Positions 1-5,940 of a stretch of 8,177 nucleotides of DNA are shown here, piece after piece (the first letter of the stretch is position 1; each line of letters opens with the position of its first letter). Origin of the DNA: Verrucomicrobia bacterium 12-59-8 (GTDB taxonomy: Bacteria; Verrucomicrobiota; Verrucomicrobiae; Verrucomicrobiales; Verrucomicrobiaceae); assembly GCA_002279765.1 (NCBI GenBank), contig NCCR01000190.1:1-8177 (forward strand), in the 5' to 3' direction. Both the position numbers and the translations under genes were made by a program. The notes below the pieces were generated by a model. That model saw only the letters and a program-made list of their open reading frames with translations. It ran no database searches and was not told the origin of the DNA.

Positions 1-407
1 AGGACGGGGTATGCACCTGCCCTGAGAAGATCGCGGTAGAGGGCCACTGGCCTTAACGCACTGGATTTGAGCCCGATCAGGCGGGCAATCGTCTGTGTGC
101 ACCAGTTTCCGAGGCGCGCATTGTAGGTTCCGCCGGGCCCTTGGTCGATGCGGAGCGCCCTGACGCCATGCCCTTTCCACCGCATCATCCGCTCACGCAT
201 GTCAGACCACGGAACGATTGCGACGAGGTGGGCATGTTCGACCGGATCGAGCAAAACGTAGGCGTCTGCGGCCGGCACATAGCCGAATGCGAGGACGTGC
301 CTGGCCCACTTCGGCGACAGGAGATCGAACCACGCTTCACGCTCCTTCGGAACGAACACGACCGTCCAGACCGTCGGGGAATACTCGTCCCAGTCGTCGC
401 CGATCAT
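1..407 (-). CDS. Unknown phage protein directly downstream of terL, cut by the window edge
   Basis: An open frame of 135 codons runs leftward from an ATG at 407 off the edge without a stop. Its start overlaps the terL stop in an ATGA (404-407), which indicates translational coupling and supports both the gene and its start. It begins MIGDDWDEYSPTVWTVVFVP and is rich in Trp, Arg and Leu. Visible landmarks are RHVLAFGY (about 36-43) and NWCTQTIARLIG (about 101-112), followed by RPVALYRDLL (about 119-128). A conserved-looking His early and a Cys starting a helix later recall cysteine-peptidase/amidase-like folds of the NlpC/P60 or permuted papain type, but that is a weak inference. Its place after terL fits a packaging or head gene. 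The function is not recognised; the reading frame itself is well supported. Confidence 0.75.
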   Translation of the reverse strand, partial: MIGDDWDEYSPTVWTVVFVPKEREAWFDLLSPKWARHVLAFGYVPAADAYVLLDPVEHAHLVAIVPWSDMRERMMRWKGHGVRALRIDQGPGGTYNARLGNWCTQTIARLIGLKSSALRPVALYRDLLRAGAYPV

Positions 408-1978
408 TTCATTTTCCGCGCTTTTTCGAACTGGAACACTGATGCCCGGGCGCCAAGCAGGCCGCCGCGGTTGGTGTAGCTGATCGGGGCTTTCTTCTCG
501 CGACCGAGTGGATGAAATAGCCCTTCCGCTTCACCACCGCCCCAGAATGCATACTCCGCTGCCTCCATCACGTCTGCTAGTGGGTTCTTTTTGTTGACTT
601 TTTCCTCAACGCGCACGCCGTCCGGGGATTTCACCTGCATCATCGTGCAGCCACCATCGAGGGCAGCGATTAGCGGCGCGCAGTAGCGCTTGTCGACCAG
701 AAGGCGTGTGGCGCCTGTGTCCGTCCGGGACGTCAGCAGCTTGACCGTGATCTCGCGACGGGTCGAAGGATTGTCGCGCGGCGCCGGCGAGCGGAACTTC
801 AGTCCCTTCCCTTCCATGATTTCGAAGTGGGTGTTTTCGGAGCGGGATTCGTCAGCGCCGAAGCGGGTATCGCCATACGGGTCGCCCCAGCCCACGAATC
901 CGCTCTGCTTCCAGAACGGGAACCTCTGTCCGAGGACGGATAGAACCTCATCCGCCAGCTGCACCGCGCTCGAGCCGGCCGCCTGGATCGAATGCAACGC
1001 GAACCAGCGATCCTTCCACTGCTGGAACAGGTGCACGCAGCCATGGAGGCCAGGGTCATAGCCGGCGATGATCGGCAGCGTCTCGATCGGCATGATCTCG
1101 TCCGCCACATGCTCACGCAGGAATTGCGTGTAGCGGGGATAACCCTTCTGCATCGGAACCACCTTGTTCATCAGGTCTCGGCGAACGTCATTGTACGAAC
1201 GGCCGGACAGTTCCTGCTTGATCGACTCCTCGCCGATGTGGGGCAGGTTCTCCGCTTCGGGGTTGACTTCAAATCCGATGAAGCCCCCGTCTTCTCCGCG
1301 AATCTCGATCACGGCCGGGGGCTGTTCGAAGAATTCCCAGTCTTCCGGGCACTGAAGCTCGTACTTTTGTTCGGGCGTCATATCCCGGGGAAGCATTGTC
1401 TTTCCGCGCATGTAATACGACCAGTGATCGTCCGTTGGCGGCGCGTTCATGTCGCCTACGACCCATTTGCGGCGGTCATAGGCGGGACAGTCTTTCTTCG
1501 CTGGCCAGCGGCCTGTGCGGGAATAAATCTCTTTTACGAGGGGAAGCGGAAAGAACTGGGCTTCGTTTAGCCATGCCCCGGTCCACTCCGTTGAGCGCAA
1601 GTCTTTCACGGCTTTCAGGATGTTCGCCGGATCGAAGGCACGGAACACCACTGTTAGTTCGACGTCCCAGAACTTGAGGAAGTGGGTCATCGGCTCCCGG
1701 CCGTTGATTTTCCCCCATTGTTCTTCCGGGAACCACTGCTTCCACGTTTCGATCGTGGAGCTTTCAAGGTTCGGGTACGAGTCACGAACGACGAGGAACT
1801 TCGAGCGGCGAATCCCGTCCTTGCATTTCGGCATGGTGCAGGCCTTGGCCCAGACCTCGGCCAGGCTCGCGACCGACTTGCCCGAATTAACGGGACCTTC
1901 GCAAATCCTCAGCGAGGCATTCGACAGGACCATGCGGTCCAGCGTTGCGGCATATCGAAAGTCAATGGTATCGCCCAT
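404..1978 (-). CDS. terL: Phage terminase large subunit (packaging ATPase and nuclease)
   Basis: This 524-residue protein is the motor that pumps phage DNA into the prohead and cuts the concatemer. Seen in the sequence: a Walker A-type loop CEGPVNSGKS (26-35), a Walker B/catalytic carboxylate segment GAWLNEAQ (134-141), a coupling-like segment GDMNAP (175-180), and an RNase H-like nuclease half with acidic residues at GYDPG (D308), GDPYGD (D366) and NPLADVMEAAEY (D469). Length and domain order are normal for TerL. The ATG at 1978 is the first start after an in-frame stop near 2027; no strong Shine-Dalgarno is visible, so a start a few codons later (Met16) is possible. It lies 48 nt after the LamG-like gene and overlaps the next gene by 4 nt. 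The family assignment is firm; the packaging type (cos or headful) cannot be told. Confidence 0.95.
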   Translation of the reverse strand: MGDTIDFRYAATLDRMVLSNASLRICEGPVNSGKSVASLAEVWAKACTMPKCKDGIRRSKFLVVRDSYPNLESSTIETWKQWFPEEQWGKINGREPMTHFLKFWDVELTVVFRAFDPANILKAVKDLRSTEWTGAWLNEAQFFPLPLVKEIYSRTGRWPAKKDCPAYDRRKWVVGDMNAPPTDDHWSYYMRGKTMLPRDMTPEQKYELQCPEDWEFFEQPPAVIEIRGEDGGFIGFEVNPEAENLPHIGEESIKQELSGRSYNDVRRDLMNKVVPMQKGYPRYTQFLREHVADEIMPIETLPIIAGYDPGLHGCVHLFQQWKDRWFALHSIQAAGSSAVQLADEVLSVLGQRFPFWKQSGFVGWGDPYGDTRFGADESRSENTHFEIMEGKGLKFRSPAPRDNPSTRREITVKLLTSRTDTGATRLLVDKRYCAPLIAALDGGCTMMQVKSPDGVRVEEKVNKKNPLADVMEAAEYAFWGGGEAEGLFHPLGREKKAPISYTNRGGLLGARASVFQFEKARKMK

Positions 1979-2026
1979 GCCGGCACTATCGGCTGGGCGA
2001 GCGCTCCGATTTACGCACTGGCTTAA

Positions 2027-2884
2027 TCAGAACGATGCGCCGTTGGTCGCCTTCGCGATGTTTTGGACCGTGGTCGTATTGCCTGCGGACAGTTCGCTGG
2101 GGAAGACCGCAAGGAATGAAAGCTCGTGGCCCGAGGCATTGCCGGCAAACTGCGTCGAGTCATATGAGCCGGACGCCGTGCTCGAACCGCCGCCGACCCT
2201 TTCAACGCCATTGCTCAGGACCGACACGCCGCCCGAATTGCGCTTCGTTGTAATCACAAAATTGTTGCCCGTGGAAGCAACCGTCCCGCCGCTGTTAAAT
2301 TCTGTCGCGCCGGGCGAGGAATACATCAGGTTATCCGTCCACCACCAGAAGGCGTGCCGCGATCCGGCAGCGTTAGCGATGGTGAAAGTCTGCGTGCCGT
2401 TTGACGGGCGGCGAACTGCAGCAATAACCGTCTGGTTCGTCGCAACGCTGATGGCCGTCCGAAGCCCCATCTTCTTGCCGGTCGCCATATTAAGCGCCTT
2501 GCCGGATCGGGCCAGCACAGGGCGATCAGCATCCGCCCCGCTCGCCCATGTTCCGGCTTTCAGGTGCCGCCCCGGCGCCGTGCCATCAAGGAACTCGGCA
2601 GACGTGTAACCGGTGAACGCAAGGTATTCCGCCAGCGTTGCCCCGCCAAGCTGCGAGAGGTCAGGCAGGAGCCCGACGTTCTGTGCGTCTGCCGTCACCA
2701 GTGAACCGCCCGTGACGGTCTGCCAGCCCGCGCCTTTCTCCGGCCAGATCAGGATGGACGGAGACAGGGCAAGGATTGTCTCAATGTCCGGGTCGGTGAC
2801 AAGGCTCGGCCCATCACTACGGCCGTTCAGGCTCACCAACCCCGACCCTATCAGGCTCCGGCTCAAAGACACAAGGCGCGTCAT
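2027..2884 (-). CDS. LamG/concanavalin-like appendage protein (probable virion or tail-associated)
   Basis: This 285-residue protein has an N-terminal region of about 110 residues, including PSILIWPEKGAGWQTV (42-57), of the kind that precedes jelly-roll domains in alphaproteobacterial phage proteins. A Gly/Ser/Thr-rich beta region follows (about 120-275) with alternating strands such as TVIAAVRRP, RHAFWWWTDN, NNFVITTKR, GGVSVLSNGVERV and ELSFLAVFPSELS. The last resembles the closing strand of LamG-like domains, which often ends in a phrase about structural sequence such as 'SELS'. Such domains usually bind carbohydrate or decorate particles; that role is inferred. The ATG at 2884 overlaps the stop of the preceding gene (ATGA, 2881-2884). 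Its position between terS and terL is odd, since appendage genes normally follow head and tail genes. No signal peptide is seen. Confidence 0.6.
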   Translation of the reverse strand: MTRLVSLSRSLIGSGLVSLNGRSDGPSLVTDPDIETILALSPSILIWPEKGAGWQTVTGGSLVTADAQNVGLLPDLSQLGGATLAEYLAFTGYTSAEFLDGTAPGRHLKAGTWASGADADRPVLARSGKALNMATGKKMGLRTAISVATNQTVIAAVRRPSNGTQTFTIANAAGSRHAFWWWTDNLMYSSPGATEFNSGGTVASTGNNFVITTKRNSGGVSVLSNGVERVGGGSSTASGSYDSTQFAGNASGHELSFLAVFPSELSAGNTTTVQNIAKATNGASF

Positions 2885-3159
2885 CCCCCGATCGCACCCT
2901 CAAGCGTCCCGGACGTCCGGGTGAACACAACCCGGTACTGCAACGAAATCCCAACCGGATGGTCAATCAGCTTCGACAACTCAGCATCGTCATGCGCGAT
3001 CGGAGACCCAACCTTCGAAATGTTCGTCCCATCATTCACGCCCCGGCACTCAAGCTGCGCTGAACCCTGCCACGTCCCATACGTCCGCAATACCGTAGGA
3101 CGATGCACAGTCTGCCACCCGCTCGCCTCAGCATCAGTATCCAACGAAAAAGCAGCCAT
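2881..3159 (-). CDS. Small beta-rich phage protein of unknown function
   Basis: The product has 92 residues. It starts MAAFSLDTDAEASGWQTV and continues with strand-like segments around LRTYGTWQGSAQLECRG (24-40) and GISLQYRVVFTRTSGTLEGA (71-90). The pattern of a Trp-Gly/Ser strand, a DGT turn and a closing 'YR-V' strand resembles small phage beta-sandwich proteins that sit beside appendage genes; this is a pattern resemblance only. The ATG at 3159 is preceded by CTGGAGA with GGAG ending about 9 nt before the start, a good ribosome site. The end overlaps the LamG-like gene by 4 nt, so the two are probably made together and may act in the same structure. No membrane span or catalytic motif is visible. 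Confidence 0.65.
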   Translation of the reverse strand: MAAFSLDTDAEASGWQTVHRPTVLRTYGTWQGSAQLECRGVNDGTNISKVGSPIAHDDAELSKLIDHPVGISLQYRVVFTRTSGTLEGAIGG

Positions 3160-3211
3160 GGGCCAATCTCCAGATCCAGAGACGCCATTCTACGGACGAG
3201 ACGGGTGGGCT

Positions 3212-3421
3212 TTACGCACTGGTATCGCGGAAGATCGGATTGGGCCGGCTCAGCATGTAGACGGCAGTGCCGACCATGAACGTTGTCGCGACTGTCATGC
3301 CAGAGACCAGCTCGGCGTGCCGGAGCGAAGCGAGGAACCGGCGATCCCTCGCCACTCGCGCCAGAACCTCTCGGGCAAGAACAGCCTCCCTACGCCGGCG
3401 AAGGATCGAACGCGCACTCAT
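3212..3421 (-). CDS. Small single-span membrane protein
   Basis: The product has 69 residues. A very basic N-terminal half (MSARSILRRRREAVLAREVL and on to about residue 37) is likely helical. One hydrophobic segment follows (about 41-58, GMTVATTFMVGTAVYML), then a short polar tail ending FRDTSA. By the positive-inside rule the N-terminus should be cytoplasmic. The start at 3421 overlaps the preceding stop by 4 nt (ATGA). Size and topology would allow a holin-like or accessory lysis role, but nothing specific shows it, and no lysin is present in the window. A short cytoplasmic-membrane anchor is an equally good reading. Confidence 0.65.
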   Translation of the reverse strand: MSARSILRRRREAVLAREVLARVARDRRFLASLRHAELVSGMTVATTFMVGTAVYMLSRPNPIFRDTSA

Positions 3422-3606
3422 CCCCGCACCCGTGGCGCCAGACGACGAAGACGGTTCCGGAAAGGCGAGAACGGCCGGTCAGCCCACTTCACGCTCCAGA
3501 TGTTCGTGTCGTTCTCACCGGAAACCACCACGCAAGCGTCCCAGTCATCGACATGCCGCCCCATCGCGTCTGGCGCATCACACCTTGTCGTAGGCTTGTG
3601 CGTCAT
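3418..3606 (-). CDS. Small hypothetical phage protein
   Basis: The product has 62 residues. An acidic, Trp-containing middle (HVDDWDACVVVSGENDTNIW, about 18-37) is followed by a basic tail (FRNRLRRLAPRVRG). No known domain is recognised. The ATG at 3606 has an excellent Shine-Dalgarno, AAGGAG, 7 nt upstream, lying in the last codons of the helix-turn-helix gene, whose stop is only 3 nt away. It overlaps the next gene by 4 nt. These coupling signals are the main evidence that it is real, because the reverse strand also holds long shadow frames here. Confidence 0.65.
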   Translation of the reverse strand: MTHKPTTRCDAPDAMGRHVDDWDACVVVSGENDTNIWSVKWADRPFSPFRNRLRRLAPRVRG

Positions 3607-3609
3607 GGC

Positions 3610-3801
3610 TCACTCCTTCTCGTCGTCGATCATCCGCCACAGCCGGTAAACCTGTAGCGCCAAATCCAGATAGGAGTTCACGTACTCAGGAGCGCTGCCG
3701 GCCGATCGCCAGTTCGAAATCGTTTTCGGGGTGACGCCAAGTTTCCGGCCCAACTTCGCCTGAGACCACCCAAGCTCCCTGATCTTCTCGAGCCACGTCA
3801 C
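3610..3801 (-). CDS. Cro/CI-type helix-turn-helix DNA-binding protein
   Basis: This 63-residue protein is little more than one XRE-family domain. Residues about 12-32 (WSQAKLGRKLGVTPKTISNWR) form the classic pair of helices, with the recognition helix TPKTISNWR. The C-terminus (LDLALQVYRLWRMIDDEKE) is helical and may allow dimerisation. Such short proteins are usually phage repressors or Cro-like switches that bind palindromic operators. It starts with GTG at 3801, overlapping the HNH stop (GTGA). A regulator inside a packaging operon suggests autoregulation or a late switch. Its target is unknown; the palindrome at 5121-5133 is a candidate, but that is a guess. Confidence 0.85.
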   Translation of the reverse strand: MTWLEKIRELGWSQAKLGRKLGVTPKTISNWRSAGSAPEYVNSYLDLALQVYRLWRMIDDEKE

Positions 3802-4259
3802 CGGATAATCCTCAATGCCTTCTTCGACGGAAACAGGACTTCAGTGCTGACGCCCTCGTCCTCGGCATACGCCCAGGCCGACGAGTACGCTACAGACGCA
3901 TTCGTTTTCCGATCCGGGAACTCCTGACGAAGCATCGCCGCCACATCCTCCCACTTGTGCCCATGAGACCGGAGTTCGTAGGACCGGCGCCCCAACATCC
4001 GCCGATCTTCGGACAAGCCACGCCGCAGCGCCGCAGAGGCCCGAGACGCAATCACGGCCTCGCACGAAGACTGGCTCATCTCGACTCCGTGCAACATCTG
4101 ATGATCGTAAATCTCCAGAAGCACAATGTTCGAGGGATCGTTGTTCTCCGGGTTCCCGTCGATGTGATGCAGGTCAAAACCCTCATCCAGTTTCGATTGA
4201 AGCCACTCTTTCGTCCGATGTGTACGGTCCCGAAGCCATGCAATATGCGAAGATTTCAC
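3798..4259 (-). CDS. HNH endonuclease with C-terminal helix-turn-helix-like region
   Basis: The product has 153 residues. The HNH core is clear at about 27-58: GFDLHHIDGNPENNDPSNIV followed by DHQMLHG, with the His pair 31/32, Asn40, Asn44, His53 and His57 as likely metal-site and catalytic residues. The C-terminal part (about 92-133) contains GHKWEDVAAMLRQEF and a following helix, which looks like a DNA-binding helix-turn-helix seen in homing-type HNH enzymes. HNH proteins next to terminase genes are known to stimulate terminase cutting in HK97-like phages, and free-standing homing nucleases also insert there; both readings fit. The start is GTG at 4259 with a weak AGGGA upstream and an in-frame stop before it. 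The end overlaps the helix-turn-helix gene by 4 nt. Confidence 0.88.
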   Translation of the reverse strand: MKSSHIAWLRDRTHRTKEWLQSKLDEGFDLHHIDGNPENNDPSNIVLLEIYDHQMLHGVEMSQSSCEAVIASRASAALRRGLSEDRRMLGRRSYELRSHGHKWEDVAAMLRQEFPDRKTNASVAYSSAWAYAEDEGVSTEVLFPSKKALRIIR

Positions 4260-4344
4260 GGGTTTTTCCCTAAATGACTATGCCCAGCGCTGAATACGTA
4301 GGAATATCGGGGATTATCGGCAAGGGAAAATAGCAAAGGGTCTA

Positions 4345-4393
4345 ATTAAAAATTGCGCGCGAAGCCCATCGGGCACGGTAGCCGCGCCAATTT
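4345..4393 (-). terminator. Possible intrinsic terminator after terS
   Basis: Read leftward, AATTGGCGCG (4393-4384) can pair with CGCGCAATT (4359-4351), with one bulged G. A smaller GCCC-GAT-GGGC hairpin sits in the loop, and a run of T (ATTTTTAAT) follows at about 4354-4345. It lies about 45 nt past the terS stop and 85 nt before the HNH start, so it could separate terS from the rest of the operon or act as an attenuator. The outer stem has a long loop, so the strength is uncertain. The rest of 4260-4438 shows no convincing promoter, only AT-rich stretches such as GATAAT without a matching -35. Confidence 0.4.
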
Positions 4394-4438
4394 CCGGCCC
4401 CGGGGGTGCCTTAATCGAGGCAGGCCCCTCCCCCGCGT

Positions 4439-5008
4439 TCATTCTGAACCGCGCACCTGGTCCGCTTGATCGGCTGAACCTGCAGTATCTGCAGCACATC
4501 GCGGGCACAGAGCCGGACGATTGCTTGTCGTGCTGCTTGGATGTGCACCCTTGATGACGCGCACGATTGAGGCGCCATCGCCATCCGTCCCTCCTTGTTC
4601 CATAAGGACTTTCTTGGTTTTCTCGACGTTCTGGAACGGGAAGCGCCAGTCTCGATTGGCCAGGCTTTCCCGGCTCATTCGGTCGATGACAGCTAGGGCC
4701 ATATCTCGCGCACGCATGAGGGCGGCGGCCATTTCAGGGAAGCTGCCCTTGAATTCGTTCCAGTTTTCCCGCGAAACGTTCATTGCGGCGATCATTTCGT
4801 TTTCAGTGAGCCCGAGTTCGCCTAGTGCGAGGATTTGTTTGGGGATTTGGTCTGAATACGCGGTGATTTCAGGCGGTTGCAGAGTGCTGGCGCTGTTGGG
4901 GTCAGCGATTGCGAGTTTCTGTTTAAGATCAAGGATTTGAGCCTTAAGCGCGAGGATTTCGGCGTTTAGGTCGCTGTCGGTTTCTTTGCGCTGTGGTCTG
5001 CCTGCCAA
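4439..5008 (-). CDS. terS: Probable phage terminase small subunit
   Basis: The product has 189 residues. The small terminase recognises phage DNA and hands it to TerL. The N-terminus MAGRPQRKE is basic, followed by a likely coiled coil (about 14-36, LNAEILALKAQILDLKQKLA). A helix-turn-helix-like part follows (about 58-85) around LALGELGLTENEMIAAMNVS, and then helices with RARDMALAVIDRMSRESLANR and FPFQNVEKTKK, a pattern typical of TerS proteins. The tail carries a CPRC pair and a polar end. Length and position at the head of the terL-containing operon fit. The start is TTG at 5008, chosen because GGAGG (minus strand of 5014-5018) lies 5 nt upstream. The assignment rests on pattern and context rather than a diagnostic motif. 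Confidence 0.68.
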   Translation of the reverse strand: MAGRPQRKETDSDLNAEILALKAQILDLKQKLAIADPNSASTLQPPEITAYSDQIPKQILALGELGLTENEMIAAMNVSRENWNEFKGSFPEMAAALMRARDMALAVIDRMSRESLANRDWRFPFQNVEKTKKVLMEQGGTDGDGASIVRVIKGAHPSSTTSNRPALCPRCAADTAGSADQADQVRGSE

Positions 5009-5013
5009 CGTCG

Positions 5014-5040
5014 CCTCCGGCGTGGGGCTCTGCCCCTATC
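5014..5040 (-). promoter_or_regulatory. terS leader: hairpin plus Shine-Dalgarno
   Basis: Read leftward the order is GATAGGGGC, a tight stem-loop GGGGC-AGA-GCCCC (5036-5024), then GGAGG (5018-5014) and the TTG start. The GGAGG decides the unusual start codon. The ATAGGGGC at the head of the hairpin matches the element found after the terminators in the rightward block, suggesting that both arms share a leader design. No convincing -35/-10 pair for leftward transcription was found between 5041 and 5101. Confidence 0.6.
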
Positions 5041-5101
5041 TGCTTACCCTGTTGTTACAGCAGGTTTGCTGCGTTTGGGGCGCCTGGGGCACTCACTGGC
5101 A

Positions 5102-5130
5102 TTGACTTTCATCAACGTATTTGATATTAT
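5102..5130 (+). promoter_or_regulatory. Strong rightward sigma70-type promoter
   Basis: TTGACT (5102-5107) and TATTAT (5125-5130) are separated by exactly 17 nt. Each differs from the E. coli consensus by one base. Transcription should start near 5137 and read into the cassette block. It lies between divergent gene sets, in a locally AT-richer stretch. It is the only clear sigma70 promoter seen in the window. Confidence 0.75.
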
Positions 5131-5133
5131 CAA
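5121..5133. promoter_or_regulatory. Palindromic operator candidate over the -10 box
   Basis: TTGATATTATCAA is a perfect 6-bp inverted repeat around one central base and covers the -10 hexamer. It is nested in a wider inverted repeat, GCATTGA (5099-5105) and TCAATGC (5130-5136), which brackets the whole promoter. A protein binding here would block RNA polymerase. The helix-turn-helix protein encoded at 3610-3801 is one possible binder; this is inferred. Confidence 0.5.
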
Positions 5134-5305
5134 TGCACAGTCGATAACACGGCTGCCGGAGGCCTATTCGAGCCACACAAGCCGGAATGCTCTTTGACAT
5201 CGCAGGGATAGTCGAAACGTCGCGGGATCTCCAGTCCTGACAAGGGATAACACCCCGCGCCGTATGTCCGGATTGAGCGTCCGGGCACTGATGAGACAGC
5301 TCACC
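5131..5305 (+). other. Untranslated leader with possible 17-codon ORF and hairpins
   Basis: About 170 nt lie between the promoter and the first cassette. The stretch contains ATG at 5187 opening a 17-codon frame ending at TGA 5238-5240, but without a proper ribosome site. A long-range stem follows: ACG-T-CGCGGG (5217-5226) with CCCGCG-C-CGT (5254-5263). There is a small stem CCGGA/TCCGG (5268-5284) and a TGAG-ACAG-CTCA hairpin (5292-5303). None has a T tract. The stretch may be a regulatory leader or an eroded first cassette; no larger gene is seen on either strand. Confidence 0.4.
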
Positions 5306-5314
5306 CAATGGAGA
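5306..5314 (+). promoter_or_regulatory. Start-associated sequence 1 (ribosome site)
   Basis: CAATGGAGA, first of six identical copies. GGAG ends 6 nt before the ATG at 5320. The ATG inside the motif (5308) is in frame with the gene but has no Shine-Dalgarno of its own, so 5320 is preferred. Confidence 0.8.
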
Positions 5315-5319
5315 ACACC

Positions 5320-5526
5320 ATGACGAAAGCAATTGATTGCCTGGTTAGCGTCGCCCTCGCTGTAGCATCTGCTGCAGTTGGCACCTTCGCCTGGCAGAGT
5401 GCGGCAGACTTCGCACACATCAATGCCCCCATCACCCCGGTTCTGTGGATTTCCGGCGCGTTTTTCTGGTTCTGTGCCGTCGCTTACGCTGGCGCCGCAC
5501 TCCTCACGCCCTTCCGTAAGGCCTGA
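5320..5526 (+). CDS. Small two-span membrane protein, first cassette gene
   Basis: The product has 68 residues from ATG 5320 (MTKAIDCLVSVALAV). Two hydrophobic helices fill most of it: about 4-26 (AIDCLVSVALAVASAAVGTFAW) and about 41-62 (LWISGAFFWFCAVAYAGAALL), joined by a short polar loop, with a basic FRKA end. No known family is recognised. Being first after the strong promoter, it should be highly expressed. Small inner-membrane phage proteins at such places often alter the host envelope or exclude other phages; this is inference. The stop is followed 10 nt later by an intrinsic terminator. Confidence 0.72.
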   Translation: MTKAIDCLVSVALAVASAAVGTFAWQSAADFAHINAPITPVLWISGAFFWFCAVAYAGAALLTPFRKA

Positions 5527-5536
5527 CAACACCATG

Positions 5537-5570
5537 AAGCCCCGCCGGTTAGCCCCGTGCGGGGCTTTTT
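5537..5570 (+). terminator. Intrinsic terminator after cassette 1
   Basis: AAGCCCCGC (5537-5545) pairs perfectly with GCGGGGCTT (5559-5567), followed by a T run (5566-5570). An alternative stem AGCCCC-GTGC-GGGGCT (5551-5566) uses the same right arm, so two mutually exclusive hairpins are possible. Confidence 0.85.
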
Positions 5571-5610
5571 GCGTTTTATAGGGCGCCCAATGCCCTGAAA
5601 CCAATGGAGA
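5571..5610 (+). promoter_or_regulatory. Cassette 2 leader: TAGGG element, inverted repeat, start-associated sequence
   Basis: After the terminator comes TTTTATAGGG (5574-5583). AGGGC (5580-5584) then pairs with GCCCT (5592-5596), and CAATGGAGA lies at 5602-5610. GGAG ends 9 nt before ATG 5619; the ATG inside the motif (5604) is in frame as well. Confidence 0.6.
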
Positions 5611-5618
5611 ATGAGACA

Positions 5619-5897
5619 ATGACGATGACAGCAGATGCAGGCGCGTTTCTGGCCCTGTTTGCCGAAAATGGCGTGCGGTGTCGCGGTGTCAAAACCACGA
5701 AAGATCGCCGCCAATTGTTTGTCTATGTGACGCCAGATGACTTTGAGGCGCGCGGCGAGATTCGCGGCCTGCTTCGGTGCATGGGCTGGCAATTTCGCCG
5801 CGAAAACAAGCCGGAAGGGTTTGAACGCCTTCCGTGCCTGGAATTCGAGCCGATACCACAAGAGCCTAACCGATTCTTGAATCATCACGAGGTCTGA
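5619..5897 (+). CDS. Small soluble hypothetical protein
   Basis: The product has 92 residues from ATG 5619 (MTMTADAGAFLALFAENGVR); a start at 5604 would add five residues but lacks a ribosome site. The sequence reads as a mixed alpha/beta fold: a helix (AGAFLALFAENG), strands (RQLFVYVTPDDF), a helix (ARGEIRGLLRCMGW), then a strand-rich end with CLEFEPIP. Two Cys and many Arg are present but no metal-site pattern. The family is not recognised. It is a single-gene cassette with its own leader and terminator. Confidence 0.7.
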   Translation: MTMTADAGAFLALFAENGVRCRGVKTTKDRRQLFVYVTPDDFEARGEIRGLLRCMGWQFRRENKPEGFERLPCLEFEPIPQEPNRFLNHHEV

Positions 5898-5905
5898 CAC
5901 CCCAG

Positions 5906-5940
5906 AACCCCGCCATTCTTCGGAATGTGCGGGGTTTTCT
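5906..5940 (+). terminator. Intrinsic terminator after cassette 2, with UUCG loop
   Basis: AACCCCGC (5906-5913) pairs with GCGGGGTT (5929-5936), and CATTC (5914-5918) with GAATG (5923-5927). One T is bulged (5928) and the loop is TTCG (5919-5922). TTTT-C-T follows. Confidence 0.9.

Noticed and set aside
992..1570. Plus-strand frame of 192 codons
   Set aside because: It is fully antisense to the conserved part of terL, including coupled motifs; no domain is recognised.
1620..2609. Long plus-strand frame of 329 codons
   Set aside because: It lies antisense to terL and the LamG-like gene and crosses their boundary. Composition is that of a GC-rich shadow and no ribosome site or domain is visible.
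2011..3221. Repeated 11-mer TTACGCACTGG at 2011 and 3211, with a near copy at 53
   Set aside because: Several 11-bp matches are expected by chance in 8 kb; no other structure is shared around the copies.
2921..3649. Plus-strand frame of 242 codons
   Set aside because: It is antisense to four short leftward genes that have overlapping starts and stops and good ribosome sites; the protein is low-complexity Arg/Ser/Thr/Pro-rich.
4260..4345. GATAAT and GATATT as leftward promoter -10 boxes before the HNH gene
   Set aside because: No acceptable -35 hexamer lies at 16-18 nt from either.
5041..5101. Leftward promoter for terS
   Set aside because: TTGATA and TTGATG occur on the minus strand nearby but none has a -10 box at proper spacing; only the hairpin and ribosome site are supported.
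5534..5581. 15-codon frame beginning MKPRRLAPCG
   Set aside because: It coincides with the terminator stem and has no ribosome site.
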